From NCBI GenBank assembly GCA_015492875.1, contig WGEI01000098.1, positions 1 through 8,348 of the forward strand: a DNA stretch of 8,348 bases, in the 5' to 3' direction. This document shows positions 1-6,511 of the stretch, one piece after another; position 1 is the stretch's first letter, and each line of letters opens with the position of its first letter. Both the position numbers and the translations under genes were made by a program. Source of the DNA: Anaerolineae bacterium. Its GTDB lineage: Bacteria; Chloroflexota; Anaerolineae; Aggregatilineales; Phototrophicaceae. The notes below the pieces were generated by a model, which was not told the DNA's origin, did no database searches, and saw nothing but the letters and a program-made list of their open reading frames with translations.

Positions 1-473
1 ATGTACGGGGGTATCTATTCACCTTCACTCAAACGGAAGAAGCCTTTGCCGATGTGGTCGTCGCTGTCGATGCCACCACCCTCGCCGGCGAGCAAGCGCA
101 ATCTGTCGGCGTGACCTGCCGCACTGATAGCGAGTTTAATGGCTATGGCTACTACTTTGAAGTCGAGCCGAATGGTAACTTCTGGATGGGTTATGTCAAT
201 GAAGAAGGCGCGTTTAACCTGCTTTTGCCAGACCAAACCGCTTCCGCCGCCATCAATCAAGGTGTGAACGCCACTAATCAAATTGTCGCGGTTTGTGTGG
301 GTGATTATCTGGCGCTATATGTCAATGGCGAGCTGATGGTGGAAGCCAACGATACCACTTTCACCGAGCCGGGACATGTCGGTGTTTTAGTGCGCAACTT
401 CAATCAGGAAACGACGACAACCGCCTTCGCCGCTTTCGATAACTTCCGCGTGTGGTCGGCAGCGCGCCGTTAA
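1..473 (+). CDS. 3' end of a secreted-type protein with a lectin-like beta-sandwich domain (5' truncated)
   Basis: The frame is open from base 3 to the TAA at 471-473, giving 156 residues with no convincing start, so the gene begins outside the window. The product is rich in beta-strand-type sequence. It has a stretch of the pattern AVCVGDYLALYVNGEL, then DTTFTEPGHVGVLV, and a closing FDNFRVW. This resembles concanavalin-like laminin-G/DUF1080-type domains, where such a VNG turn and a terminal FDNF-type strand are common. The same signature recurs in the next gene downstream, which makes the two paralogues. Two cysteines (in TCRTD and AVCVG) match those of the paralogue and could form a disulfide outside the cell. 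Export cannot be shown here because the N-terminus is missing. No catalytic residues are recognisable, so glycan or protein binding is only a guess. A hairpin terminator follows directly. Confidence 0.8.
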   Translation, partial: VRGYLFTFTQTEEAFADVVVAVDATTLAGEQAQSVGVTCRTDSEFNGYGYYFEVEPNGNFWMGYVNEEGAFNLLLPDQTASAAINQGVNATNQIVAVCVGDYLALYVNGELMVEANDTTFTEPGHVGVLVRNFNQETTTTAFAAFDNFRVWSAARR

Positions 474-497
474 CAAGCTGCAGCTGTAAAAGCGATG

Positions 498-524
498 GGG
501 CGTGCTCTTGGGTGCGCCCTTTTT
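498..524 (+). terminator. Intrinsic terminator of the truncated upstream gene
   Basis: An 8-bp stem is formed by GGGCGTGC (498-505) and GTGCGCCC (512-519), with two internal G-U pairs and a 6-base loop. Five T's (520-524) follow immediately. It lies 24 bases after the stop codon at 473, on the correct strand. The stem-plus-U-tract layout is the classical Rho-independent form. Confidence 0.7.
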
Positions 525-540
525 CATTGCGATAATTCGC

Positions 541-546
541 TATAAT
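541..546 (+). promoter_or_regulatory. -10 box (TATAAT) for the secreted lectin-like/SH3b gene
   Basis: A perfect TATAAT lies 33 bases before the GTG start at 580, which would place transcription initiation near 553. No good -35 hexamer is present at 16-18 bases upstream, where the T-tract of the preceding terminator sits. The promoter is therefore either weak or activator-dependent, or the match is fortuitous. Confidence 0.45.
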
Positions 547-564
547 CAGGGGCAAACTAATGAT

Positions 565-570
565 GAAGGG
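565..570 (+). promoter_or_regulatory. Ribosome binding site fixing a GTG start at 580
   Basis: GAAGGG is followed by a 9-base spacer and then GTG at 580-582. The in-frame ATG at 589 would be 18 bases away, too far for this site. The frame is also open upstream to 502, but a start there would fall inside the terminator hairpin and would bury the signal peptide. Confidence 0.6.
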
Positions 571-579
571 AACTCAGTT

Positions 580-2094
580 GTGAACAAGATGCGACGATTA
601 TTTTACCCGCTATTTTTGTTACTATTCACAACAAGTTTAGTATTGGCGCAAGATGACCTGCCGCAACCGCCCGATTTGAGCGTGGGGCTTGTGCCCGTGC
701 GCACAGTTGGCCTCATCACTGCTGACCCATTTGACACCGAAGCCGCGTGGACGCCGTGGCTGGTGAACAGGGGCACATTGGCGCTGGAAAACGGGCGTTA
801 CCGCGCTCGCCTAGACGCTGACGGCATCGCGGTCGCGCTACATGCCGCCCAACTGGATAATATGGTGATAGAGGTGGAGATGACGCCCCTCGCTGGTGGC
901 CAGCAAACGGCCTATATCCTACTGTGCCGCGCCAATAGCGACAACCCCGCCACCAGCGATCAATTCATCATCACCGCTACGGGGCAGGCCTCTATCAACA
1001 ATCAAGTTTATGGCGACGCCAGCGCCTTGCTCAACAGCGCCCAACCTAACCGCATCACGGCTGTGTGTGTCGATGAATACCTAGCACTATATATCAATGG
1101 CCGCCTGTTTTTAGAGACAGAAGACACGACCTTAACGACGGGCGCTGGCGGGTTGATGGTGTTTGCTGGCGATGCCCGCGCCGATGTGCTCTTCGATAAC
1201 TTCCGCCTGTGGTATGCAGAGCAGGGCGAAGCCCCTGCCGCTACGCCTACCAGCGCGCCCGCGCCAGAAGCAACCGCTGTGGTGGCCTCGTTGGAGCAAT
1301 TGACGGCCTATGCCAGCGAGCCGGAAGTGGCGATGGCCGAACTGTATGAGCTGGGGCTATTGGGCAAAGAGTACGCGCCCGCCTTCAGCACACAGGGCGC
1401 GCTCAACCTGGGCGATGGCAACTGGTTCACCCCCTTAGGGCGCACATTGCCCGCCACGAACTTCGTTTTAGGCGCTGAATTGAACTTCTCGCCCGGCGAT
1501 ATTAACCAGACAGAGCGTTGTACTTTGGCGGTGCGCGTCCAAACGGATGATGTCGGGCAGGTGCAACAGCAAATTGAAGTGGGCTTCACTAACGATGGCA
1601 GCCTCATCGCCCTAGAAACGCGCAATGGCGACGAACTGGCCACGTTGGAACGCGCTGCTCTTGGGCTAGACCTCACCCGCCCCCATCACTTACTGGCGCT
1701 AGTGCTCGATGAGCGCTTGACGGTCTATGTTGATGGCGAGCGGATTTTGCACAATGTCTCCGTCAGCGCCGCGACTGGGCACTATGGCGTGGTGCTCGTT
1801 GGGCGTGGCGAAGACGCCCGCTGTGAGGCGCGCAATATCTGGGCGTATCACGCCTTGCCGTTTCAAGTTGGGCGCTGCGAGGCGGTGGCATGGCAAAGTG
1901 TCAACCGTCGCAGTGGCGCAGGGACGGATTTCCGCATTACCGGCGCACTGCCCCCCGGTCAAAATGAACCCATTACCGGCTTAGCCATTGCCGCCGATGG
2001 TGCGCGCTGGGTACAGCTTGAAGATGGCGATTTCGTGGCGGAAACAGTTGTATGGACAGTCGGCGAGTGCGACGCTATCCCGCCCGTCCCTTGA
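580..2094 (+). CDS. Secreted protein with two lectin-like beta-sandwich domains and a C-terminal SH3b-like domain
   Basis: Starting at the GTG at 580, the product is 504 residues. Residues 1-23 are a signal peptide: basic MRR, a hydrophobic stretch to residue 22, and VLA before Gln24. There is no lipobox cysteine, so a released or loosely wall-bound protein is expected. Residues about 50-215 form a domain closely matching the truncated gene upstream (AVCVDEYLALYINGRL, DTTLTTGAGGLMV, FDNFRLW). A Pro/Ala/Thr linker (about 216-236) leads to a more diverged second copy (about 237-425: TVYVDGERIL, GHYGVVLVG, ARNIWAY). The C-terminus (about 430-500) reads as a bacterial SH3 domain: VNRRSGAGTDF, RWVQLEDGDFVAE, bounded by Cys433 and Cys497, which may be disulfide-linked. 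The family knowledge suggests binding of glycan, wall or protein at the cell surface. No enzymatic motif is seen and the ligand is unknown. Confidence 0.85.
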   Translation: MNKMRRLFYPLFLLLFTTSLVLAQDDLPQPPDLSVGLVPVRTVGLITADPFDTEAAWTPWLVNRGTLALENGRYRARLDADGIAVALHAAQLDNMVIEVEMTPLAGGQQTAYILLCRANSDNPATSDQFIITATGQASINNQVYGDASALLNSAQPNRITAVCVDEYLALYINGRLFLETEDTTLTTGAGGLMVFAGDARADVLFDNFRLWYAEQGEAPAATPTSAPAPEATAVVASLEQLTAYASEPEVAMAELYELGLLGKEYAPAFSTQGALNLGDGNWFTPLGRTLPATNFVLGAELNFSPGDINQTERCTLAVRVQTDDVGQVQQQIEVGFTNDGSLIALETRNGDELATLERAALGLDLTRPHHLLALVLDERLTVYVDGERILHNVSVSAATGHYGVVLVGRGEDARCEARNIWAYHALPFQVGRCEAVAWQSVNRRSGAGTDFRITGALPPGQNEPITGLAIAADGARWVQLEDGDFVAETVVWTVGECDAIPPVP

Positions 2095-2096
2095 GC

Positions 2097-2134
2097 CATA
2101 ACGTTATAACCTTCGTAGCATATCATAACGGTAT
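2097..2134 (+). repeat. Pair of operator-like near-palindromic repeats upstream of the LexA-type regulator
   Basis: CATAACGTTAT (2097-2107) and CATAACGGTAT (2124-2134) differ at one base. The core ATAACGTTAT (2098-2107) is a perfect palindrome, and ATAACGGTAT (2125-2134) is one change from it. The centres are 27 bases apart. They lie upstream of a TATAAT at 2163 and could be binding sites for the regulator encoded just downstream. That role is inference from position and symmetry only. Confidence 0.45.
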
Positions 2135-2162
2135 TTTAACTGTGGTGATAGAATAAATGTTC

Positions 2163-2168
2163 TATAAT
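2163..2168 (+). promoter_or_regulatory. -10 box (TATAAT) for the LexA-type winged-helix gene
   Basis: A perfect TATAAT lies 42 bases before the ATG at 2210 in a clearly AT-rich gap. The hexamers at the usual 16-18 base spacing do not resemble TTGACA, so the promoter may rely on an activator. The near-palindromes at 2097-2134 would be centred near -45 and -72 if transcription starts about 2175. Confidence 0.4.
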
Positions 2169-2200
2169 AAAGCTGCTATGGTTTGAATGCTGTAACATGC

Positions 2201-2209
2201 GGAGGTGAT
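2201..2209 (+). promoter_or_regulatory. Strong Shine-Dalgarno deciding the ATG at 2210
   Basis: GGAGGTGAT is complementary over nine bases to the consensus 3' end of 16S rRNA and directly abuts ATG at 2210. The gap from GGAGG to ATG is only 4 bases, which is short but workable. An in-frame TTG at 2183 would put this sequence inside the coding region and has no ribosome site of its own. Confidence 0.65.
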
Positions 2210-2455
2210 ATGGCCTATCGTAAAATTTTATCCGACCCCGTCACACGGGCAGTCTATGAGTACATTCGTGACCGTATCGAACAGGATAGTTGCCCGCCCA
2301 CCCTGCGGGAGATTGCGCGTGCTTGCTATATTGGGCGGTCTACACTGATGCGGCATCTAGATCGCTTAGAGGCGTACGGGGCAATTTACCGCGAGGCTCA
2401 TATCGCGCGCGGCATCCGTTTAGGTGATAGAGAGCCGCCTTTCGATGAAACTTAA
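2210..2455 (+). CDS. Stand-alone LexA-type winged-helix DNA-binding protein
   Basis: The 81-residue product (from ATG 2210) matches the N-terminal DNA-binding domain of LexA over residues about 15-71. It has helix 1 VYEYIRDRIEQDSCPPT, the turn LREIARAC, a recognition-helix region GRSTLMRHLDRLEAYG and the wing AIYREAHIARGIRL. The PPT-REIA and RGIRL elements are characteristic of LexA (compare E. coli PPTRAEIA and SRGIRL). The protein stops about ten residues after the wing. The Ala-Gly cleavage site, the Ser/Lys S24 protease domain and the dimerisation half of LexA are all absent. It therefore cannot self-cleave like LexA and probably acts as a small transcription factor with unknown signal and targets. 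It is monocistronic and converges on the kinase gene. Near-palindromes upstream suggest autoregulation, unproven. It may instead be a remnant of a full LexA, but the gene has its own good start, and no S24-like coding follows. Confidence 0.82.
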   Translation: MAYRKILSDPVTRAVYEYIRDRIEQDSCPPTLREIARACYIGRSTLMRHLDRLEAYGAIYREAHIARGIRLGDREPPFDET

Positions 2456-2478
2456 CGTTCCCTGCTCATATCACGCTT

Positions 2479-2512
2479 AGCAGGGCGCGCCACAATGACG
2501 ACGCGCCTTGCT
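2479..2512. terminator. Hairpin between convergent genes, possible bidirectional terminator
   Basis: AGCAGGGCGCG (2479-2489) pairs with CGCGCCTTGCT (2502-2512) over 11 bp with one G-U pair on the + strand and a 12-base loop. It sits in the 65-base gap between the winged-helix stop (2455) and the kinase stop (2521). The U-tract is poor on the + side (GTTTCCCTTT) and absent on the - side, so termination efficiency is uncertain. CCCTGCT at 2460-2466 can pair instead with AGCAGGG at 2479-2485. Confidence 0.5.
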
Positions 2513-2520
2513 GTTTCCCT

Positions 2521-5085
2521 TTAATCCACTATAGGTAACGTGATGCGGAACAGCGTCCCCTGGCCTAATTCGCTCTCAACGTGAATTCGCCCGTTATGGG
2601 CATCGATAATTTGACGGACGATAGTCAAGCCAACGCCCAGCCCGCCCGTTTCAGTATTGCGCGACTCATCCGTGCGGAAAAATGGGGTGAAGATGTGCGG
2701 TAGGTATTGCTTCTCAATGCCGATGCCATTATCTTCTATCTCGATGAAGGCGCGCCCGTTTTGAACGCCACTACGGACGATAATCGTTCCGCCCTCTGGC
2801 GTGAACTGAATGGCATTATCGAGCACATACACCAGCGCTTTCGCCAGTGCCTGTATATCACATTGGATGTGAATGGGTGTTTGTGCCAAGTTGGTTTCGA
2901 TGATATGCCGCTTTTCAGTGGCTTTGGCGCGCAGGGTATTGATGGCTGTTTGTATGGGGCGCTTCAGGCTGTGCTGTTCCATCACCATTTCCGACTGCTC
3001 TTCCCACGTTGTGAGCGAGAACAGGCTATCGACTAATTGGGTGAGGCGCTCGACCTGCCGCTCTAGCTTCTCAATCTGGCGATGTTGCCGCTCATCGAGC
3101 GGGCTGTGTTTGAGCAGGTACACGCTGGTGTTGATGGTGCTAATTGGCGTGCGGAAGTCATGCGAGAGGCTGCGCACAATATCGCGCAATAGCCGCATTC
3201 GTTCTTGCTCTACTGCAATAGCGGTGCGCTGCGCCTCAAACTGCTTGCGCATAGAAATATCGCGGAAGATAGATTGAATGTGAAGCGGTTTGCCCTCGTC
3301 TTGCACCAATTCAAGATTGACTTCAACAGGAATGCGGCGGCCATCCTTGAGCTGCAAGGTGCGCTCGTAAACGGGGAGCCGCTCGCCAGTCAAAAGCCGC
3401 ATCAGTTTGTCTTCTGCGTCGGGGATTTCCTCCGGCGCGGTGACATCGCGGAAGTTCAGTTTGAGCACGTCCTCTCGGCGTTCCAGCCCCAAAAATTCAA
3501 CCGCCCGCTGGTTACACGCAATATAATTTCCTGCTAAGTCCATCAGCACAATGGCATCATTACTCTGCTCAAACAGCGCCTCATAGCGTTTCATCTGAAC
3601 GCGCTGTTCGGTGATGTCTTCCGCCACGCCCACCACGCGATAAATCTCCCCTTGCTGGTTATATAAGGGGTAGAGTGTCACCAATACCCAGCGCAAATCA
3701 TTATCCTGTGCGCGGTAGATGCGAAATTGCAACATTGTCCCCGCCGAAAGGACATTTGCCGCCAGTTCAGCCTGTATTTCGCTAACCTGCTGTAACAAAC
3801 GGGTGCGGTCGGAAGGGTGAATAATCTCCGCGAGTTTGTCCAGCTTGCCAAAGATATCCTCTAGCGTGAAGCCAAACATCTGCTGAACGAGGGGGCTGCT
3901 ATACAGCAATTGGCGGCTCTGAACATCGACAACCCAGAAGATTTCATCCACGCTTTCGGCCAATTGACGCAGAATAGCTTCGCGCTCTTGTAGTTGTTCA
4001 TATAGGCGAGTGTGATACACTGCGGCAGAGGCGGTATCGGCAAAAGCTTGTAAGCGCACTAAATCAATCTGGCGGAAGCGATAGGGCTGGATAGCGTCGA
4101 GATTGATACAGCCAATTACCTCATCATTATAGACAATGGGGGCGGCGAGGTGCGATTTTATCCAGGAAGTCGTCTCAGCTGCTGCCCAATTTTCTACTTT
4201 TTGGGTATCTTCGGTGTATTTAGGGCGTTTTGTTTTGACCACTTCATCGAGGACGGTTAAGTTTGCCAATGGGAATGCGCGCCCCAGTAAGCTCTCTCGG
4301 CCATTTTCTTCATAGCCCCATTCAGCGACGACCTGCGCCATATCTCCCTCTAAAAACATGATGTTAATCGCATCCGCGTCGATAGTGCGTGAGATATATC
4401 CGACGAGGCGGTCTAGCACTTCCTTCAGATTGAACGTGCTATATAGCAAACTAGAGAGTTCGCGCAGGGCTTGCAACTCATCAGCATGTTTCACGAGTTC
4501 GTCAAAAATTCGCGCATTTTGCAAGGCGATGGCGGTATGGTCGGCCAGCGCCTGTAAGCATTCTGCCTGCTTTGGGGTGAAGGCATTTTTCTGCGCGCTA
4601 TCTACAAAGATGAAGCCAATCACCACACCATCATGGCGAATAGGTGCGCCAATCACCGAGCGTATCCAGCCCATCCCTGTGAATGGATTCCACAAGGGCG
4701 ATTGTGTTGTGTCGTCAATGATGACGTAGCGTTGGTGCTCTTGCATGTAAGCAATACTGGGAACTTCCCGCAGTGGCAGGCGAAACTCCAGCACATTATC
4801 CGCCTTTGGATTATTGAAACTACGAAAGCGGGTGAACTCGGCCATATCGCCATCGAGTAACACCACACTGGCCGCATCGCATTCCACCAACTCATGGACA
4901 TAGTGTAAGACGAGGTCTAGCACCGCATCCAAGCTCATCATCTGGTTGAGGGTGGTAGTGATATTATAAAGTACCCGCGTGAAATTATTCTCTTTTTGCT
5001 CCTGCAAAAGCTGGTGATAGGCTGCTTCTATGACTTCCAACTCTTGGATGCGCCGCTGCAATTGTTGCATATAACTGTCGCTCAT
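2521..5085 (-). CDS. Soluble GAF-GAF-PAS-PAS sensor histidine kinase
   Basis: The product is 854 residues with no membrane segment or signal peptide, so a cytoplasmic sensor kinase. Domain order: an N-terminal coiled coil (about 5-35), GAF1 (about 35-195), GAF2 (about 207-360, visibly related to GAF1: LLDGDMAEF versus FLEGDMAQV), PAS/PAC 1 (about 370-495), PAS/PAC 2 (about 497-615), HisKA dimerisation domain (about 635-695) and HATPase_c (about 740-852). The phospho-acceptor is His642 in SLSHDFRTPIS. ATP-site motifs are intact: N box LDNAIQFTPEGG (Asn757), G1 DNGIGI (785-790), F box FTPFFR, G2 GGLGVGL (814-820). There is no receiver domain, and no response regulator lies in the window. No LOV or phytochrome signature is seen in the GAF/PAS domains, so the ligand is unknown. 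The start at 5085 has GAGAGGG four bases upstream and overlaps the stop of the oxidoreductase-like gene (ATGA), implying co-translation. Confidence 0.93.
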   Translation of the reverse strand: MSDSYMQQLQRRIQELEVIEAAYHQLLQEQKENNFTRVLYNITTTLNQMMSLDAVLDLVLHYVHELVECDAASVVLLDGDMAEFTRFRSFNNPKADNVLEFRLPLREVPSIAYMQEHQRYVIIDDTTQSPLWNPFTGMGWIRSVIGAPIRHDGVVIGFIFVDSAQKNAFTPKQAECLQALADHTAIALQNARIFDELVKHADELQALRELSSLLYSTFNLKEVLDRLVGYISRTIDADAINIMFLEGDMAQVVAEWGYEENGRESLLGRAFPLANLTVLDEVVKTKRPKYTEDTQKVENWAAAETTSWIKSHLAAPIVYNDEVIGCINLDAIQPYRFRQIDLVRLQAFADTASAAVYHTRLYEQLQEREAILRQLAESVDEIFWVVDVQSRQLLYSSPLVQQMFGFTLEDIFGKLDKLAEIIHPSDRTRLLQQVSEIQAELAANVLSAGTMLQFRIYRAQDNDLRWVLVTLYPLYNQQGEIYRVVGVAEDITEQRVQMKRYEALFEQSNDAIVLMDLAGNYIACNQRAVEFLGLERREDVLKLNFRDVTAPEEIPDAEDKLMRLLTGERLPVYERTLQLKDGRRIPVEVNLELVQDEGKPLHIQSIFRDISMRKQFEAQRTAIAVEQERMRLLRDIVRSLSHDFRTPISTINTSVYLLKHSPLDERQHRQIEKLERQVERLTQLVDSLFSLTTWEEQSEMVMEQHSLKRPIQTAINTLRAKATEKRHIIETNLAQTPIHIQCDIQALAKALVYVLDNAIQFTPEGGTIIVRSGVQNGRAFIEIEDNGIGIEKQYLPHIFTPFFRTDESRNTETGGLGVGLTIVRQIIDAHNGRIHVESELGQGTLFRITLPIVD

Positions 5086-5405
5086 ACTGCCCTCTCTGTT
5101 CCGTCGAGTTCGACAATCAGGCCATCGCTCCAGCCATATTTTTCATCCATCAGCTGGCGAATGGTTTGGGTTAACGCCGTCTCGTCTGGGGGGACAACCC
5201 GCGCCCGCCCGCGATAAATCTCCTTGCCCACGCGAAAAGTGATAGCGGGGTTATGGAGGATATTTTGCACCCAATCAGCACCTTCACGGCGTTCGGCGAT
5301 GAGATAGAAGCGCCCTTGATGAGTTACAAACCAAATTTCAATCTCATGGGGGTTGCCACTTTTACGGCCAATTGTGGTCAAATAGAGATATGGCCTAGCG
5401 CTCAT
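5082..5405 (-). CDS. Deazaflavin (F420)-dependent nitroreductase/quinone reductase-like protein
   Basis: The 107-residue product resembles the Ddn/F420H2-quinone-reductase family (PF04075, split beta-barrel FDOR fold). It has the conserved LTTIGRKSGNPHEIEIW stretch (residues 9-25), which in relatives contacts the cofactor phosphates. After it come a GRFYLIAERR strand, the ADWVQNILHNPAITFRVG segment (43-60) and RGRARVV. It is shorter than typical Ddn (about 140-150 residues). The missing part is at the N-terminus, where relatives have a substrate- or membrane-binding extension. Family members use reduced F420 to reduce quinones or nitro compounds; some bind other flavins or haem-type tetrapyrroles, so the cofactor here is inferred. 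The start at 5405 has only a weak ribosome site. Its TGA overlaps the kinase ATG by four bases, so it is the first gene of a two-gene unit driven from the AT-rich divergent gap. Confidence 0.78.
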   Translation of the reverse strand: MSARPYLYLTTIGRKSGNPHEIEIWFVTHQGRFYLIAERREGADWVQNILHNPAITFRVGKEIYRGRARVVPPDETALTQTIRQLMDEKYGWSDGLIVELDGTERAV

Positions 5406-5446
5406 GTTTTGATTATCCGTAATAAAAATAAGCTTTTTCTCTCTTT

Positions 5447-5476
5447 ATTGTAATAGTTTCTCCGATTTTCTGTCAT
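5447..5476 (-). promoter_or_regulatory. Candidate promoter for the oxidoreductase-kinase pair
   Basis: Read on the - strand, ATGACA (5471-5476, five of six matches to TTGACA) is followed by an 18-base spacer and TACAAT (5447-5452, five of six to TATAAT). Transcription would start near 5440 in a strongly AT-rich stretch, leaving a leader of about 35 bases before the ATG at 5405. Confidence 0.45.
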
Positions 5477-5559
5477 TAACGCCACTAACTTTAACTGGTC
5501 TCATACCATAGCACCCATCTGCGGTACACTTCAGCTATTATAGACCAATTGTATACTGT

Positions 5560-5566
5560 GGGAGAG
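5560..5566 (+). promoter_or_regulatory. Ribosome binding site deciding the ATG at 5573
   Basis: GGGAGAG with a 6-base spacer precedes ATG 5573. In-frame TTG (5549), GTG (5558) and TTG (5570) codons lie upstream of, overlap or crowd this site and are less likely starts. Similarity to the dehydratase family begins after this ATG. Confidence 0.6.
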
Positions 5567-5572
5567 AAATTG

Positions 5573-6511
5573 ATGATCGACCTTGCCGCCATCGCCTTAG
5601 CCCAATACCGCATCCGCCCCCATTTGCCGCCCACGCCCGTAGAAACGGTACAACTAGCGGGTGCAGATGTCGCCCTCAAACTCGAATGTGCCAACCGTAC
5701 CCACAGCTTCAAGATACGCGGCGCGCTCAATGCCGCCTTATCGCTCGATAGCGCGGCGCGGGCGCGCGGCCTCATCGCAGCTTCCAGCGGCAACCACGCC
5801 CAGGCCTTAGCCTATGCGGCGCACCTTGTCGGCGCACGGGCGACGATTTACATGCCCGCCCATACCCCCCAGAAGAAAGTGGATGGCGTACGCCGTTATG
5901 GTGCTACCCCTGTGTTGGATGCGCCCAACTATGACGAGGCGGAAAGAACCGCTCGCGAAACCGCCACCCGTGAGGGCTTGACCTTCATCTCGGCCTATAA
6001 CGATGCGCAGGTGATGGCGGGCGCGGGCACAATTGGGCTGGAACTGCTGGAACAGGTGGATGGCCTCCAGCGGGTGATTGTGCCCGTCAGTGGCGGCGGT
6101 TTGATTGGCGGCGTGGCGACAGCACTCAAATCGCTACAGCCCGATATCGAGGTGATTGGCGTTTGTGCCCAGCGCGCCCCCGCCATGTATAATGCCTTTC
6201 ATGGGACAACCTTGCCACAAATATGGGAGACGCTGGCCGAAGCGCTCTCTGGTGATATTGAACAGGGCAGCATCACGCTCGATATTTGCCGCCGCTATGT
6301 GGATGATGTGGTGCTAGTCGATGAGCCGTCCATTGCCGCCGCCATGCGCCAGTTGTTGGCGCTGGGCTGGGTGGTAGAAGGTGGGGGCGCGGTTGGCGTG
6401 GCCGCCTTACTCGCCGAACAAGTGCAACCTGCCGCAGTGGGCAAGACGGCCATCGTCATCAGCGGTGGCAATGTGGATATGGCTACATTACAGCGTGTGC
6501 TGGCTGGTTAG
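5573..6511 (+). CDS. PLP-dependent threonine/serine dehydratase family protein (no ACT domain)
   Basis: The 312-residue product is a fold-type II PLP enzyme of the threonine dehydratase/serine racemase group. Lys47 in HSFKIRGA is the Schiff-base lysine. ASSGNHAQ (70-77) is the substrate carboxylate loop, SGGGLIGG (173-180) is the glycine-rich loop holding the PLP phosphate, and Ser297 in SGGN contacts the pyridine nitrogen. The usual reaction is deamination of threonine to 2-oxobutanoate or of serine to pyruvate. The length matches catabolic-type catalytic cores. The C-terminal ACT regulatory domain of biosynthetic IlvA is absent, so isoleucine feedback is not expected. Racemase, hydroxyaspartate dehydratase or ectoine-degradation (EutB-like) activity cannot be excluded from sequence alone. 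It stands alone, divergent from the oxidoreductase-kinase pair, and its TAG overlaps the stop of the convergent membrane-protein gene by four bases. Confidence 0.9.
   Translation: MIDLAAIALAQYRIRPHLPPTPVETVQLAGADVALKLECANRTHSFKIRGALNAALSLDSAARARGLIAASSGNHAQALAYAAHLVGARATIYMPAHTPQKKVDGVRRYGATPVLDAPNYDEAERTARETATREGLTFISAYNDAQVMAGAGTIGLELLEQVDGLQRVIVPVSGGGLIGGVATALKSLQPDIEVIGVCAQRAPAMYNAFHGTTLPQIWETLAEALSGDIEQGSITLDICRRYVDDVVLVDEPSIAAAMRQLLALGWVVEGGGAVGVAALLAEQVQPAAVGKTAIVISGGNVDMATLQRVLAG

Noticed and set aside
476..485. AGCTGCAGCT palindrome just after the first stop codon
   Set aside because: It is a 10-base palindrome with no loop, no second copy and no T-tract. Chance is sufficient, and a better terminator follows.
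1308..1676. A 122-residue open frame on the - strand inside the secreted protein gene
   Set aside because: It is antisense to a gene with signal peptide and domain support, and its Ser/Arg/Pro-rich product resembles reverse-complement composition rather than a protein.
2183..2209. TTG at 2183 as the start of the winged-helix gene
   Set aside because: It would translate the near-perfect Shine-Dalgarno at 2201-2209 and add nine residues with no match to LexA-type domains.
4358..4729. A 123-residue + strand frame inside the kinase gene
   Set aside because: It lies wholly antisense to the GAF domains of the kinase, without a ribosome site or any similarity.
5536..5557. TATTAT (5536-5541) and TATACT (5552-5557) as -10 boxes for the dehydratase gene, and TATAAT on the opposite strand at 5537-5542
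   Set aside because: None has a -35 match at a workable distance. TATACT would start transcription inside the ribosome site, so I could not choose a promoter here.
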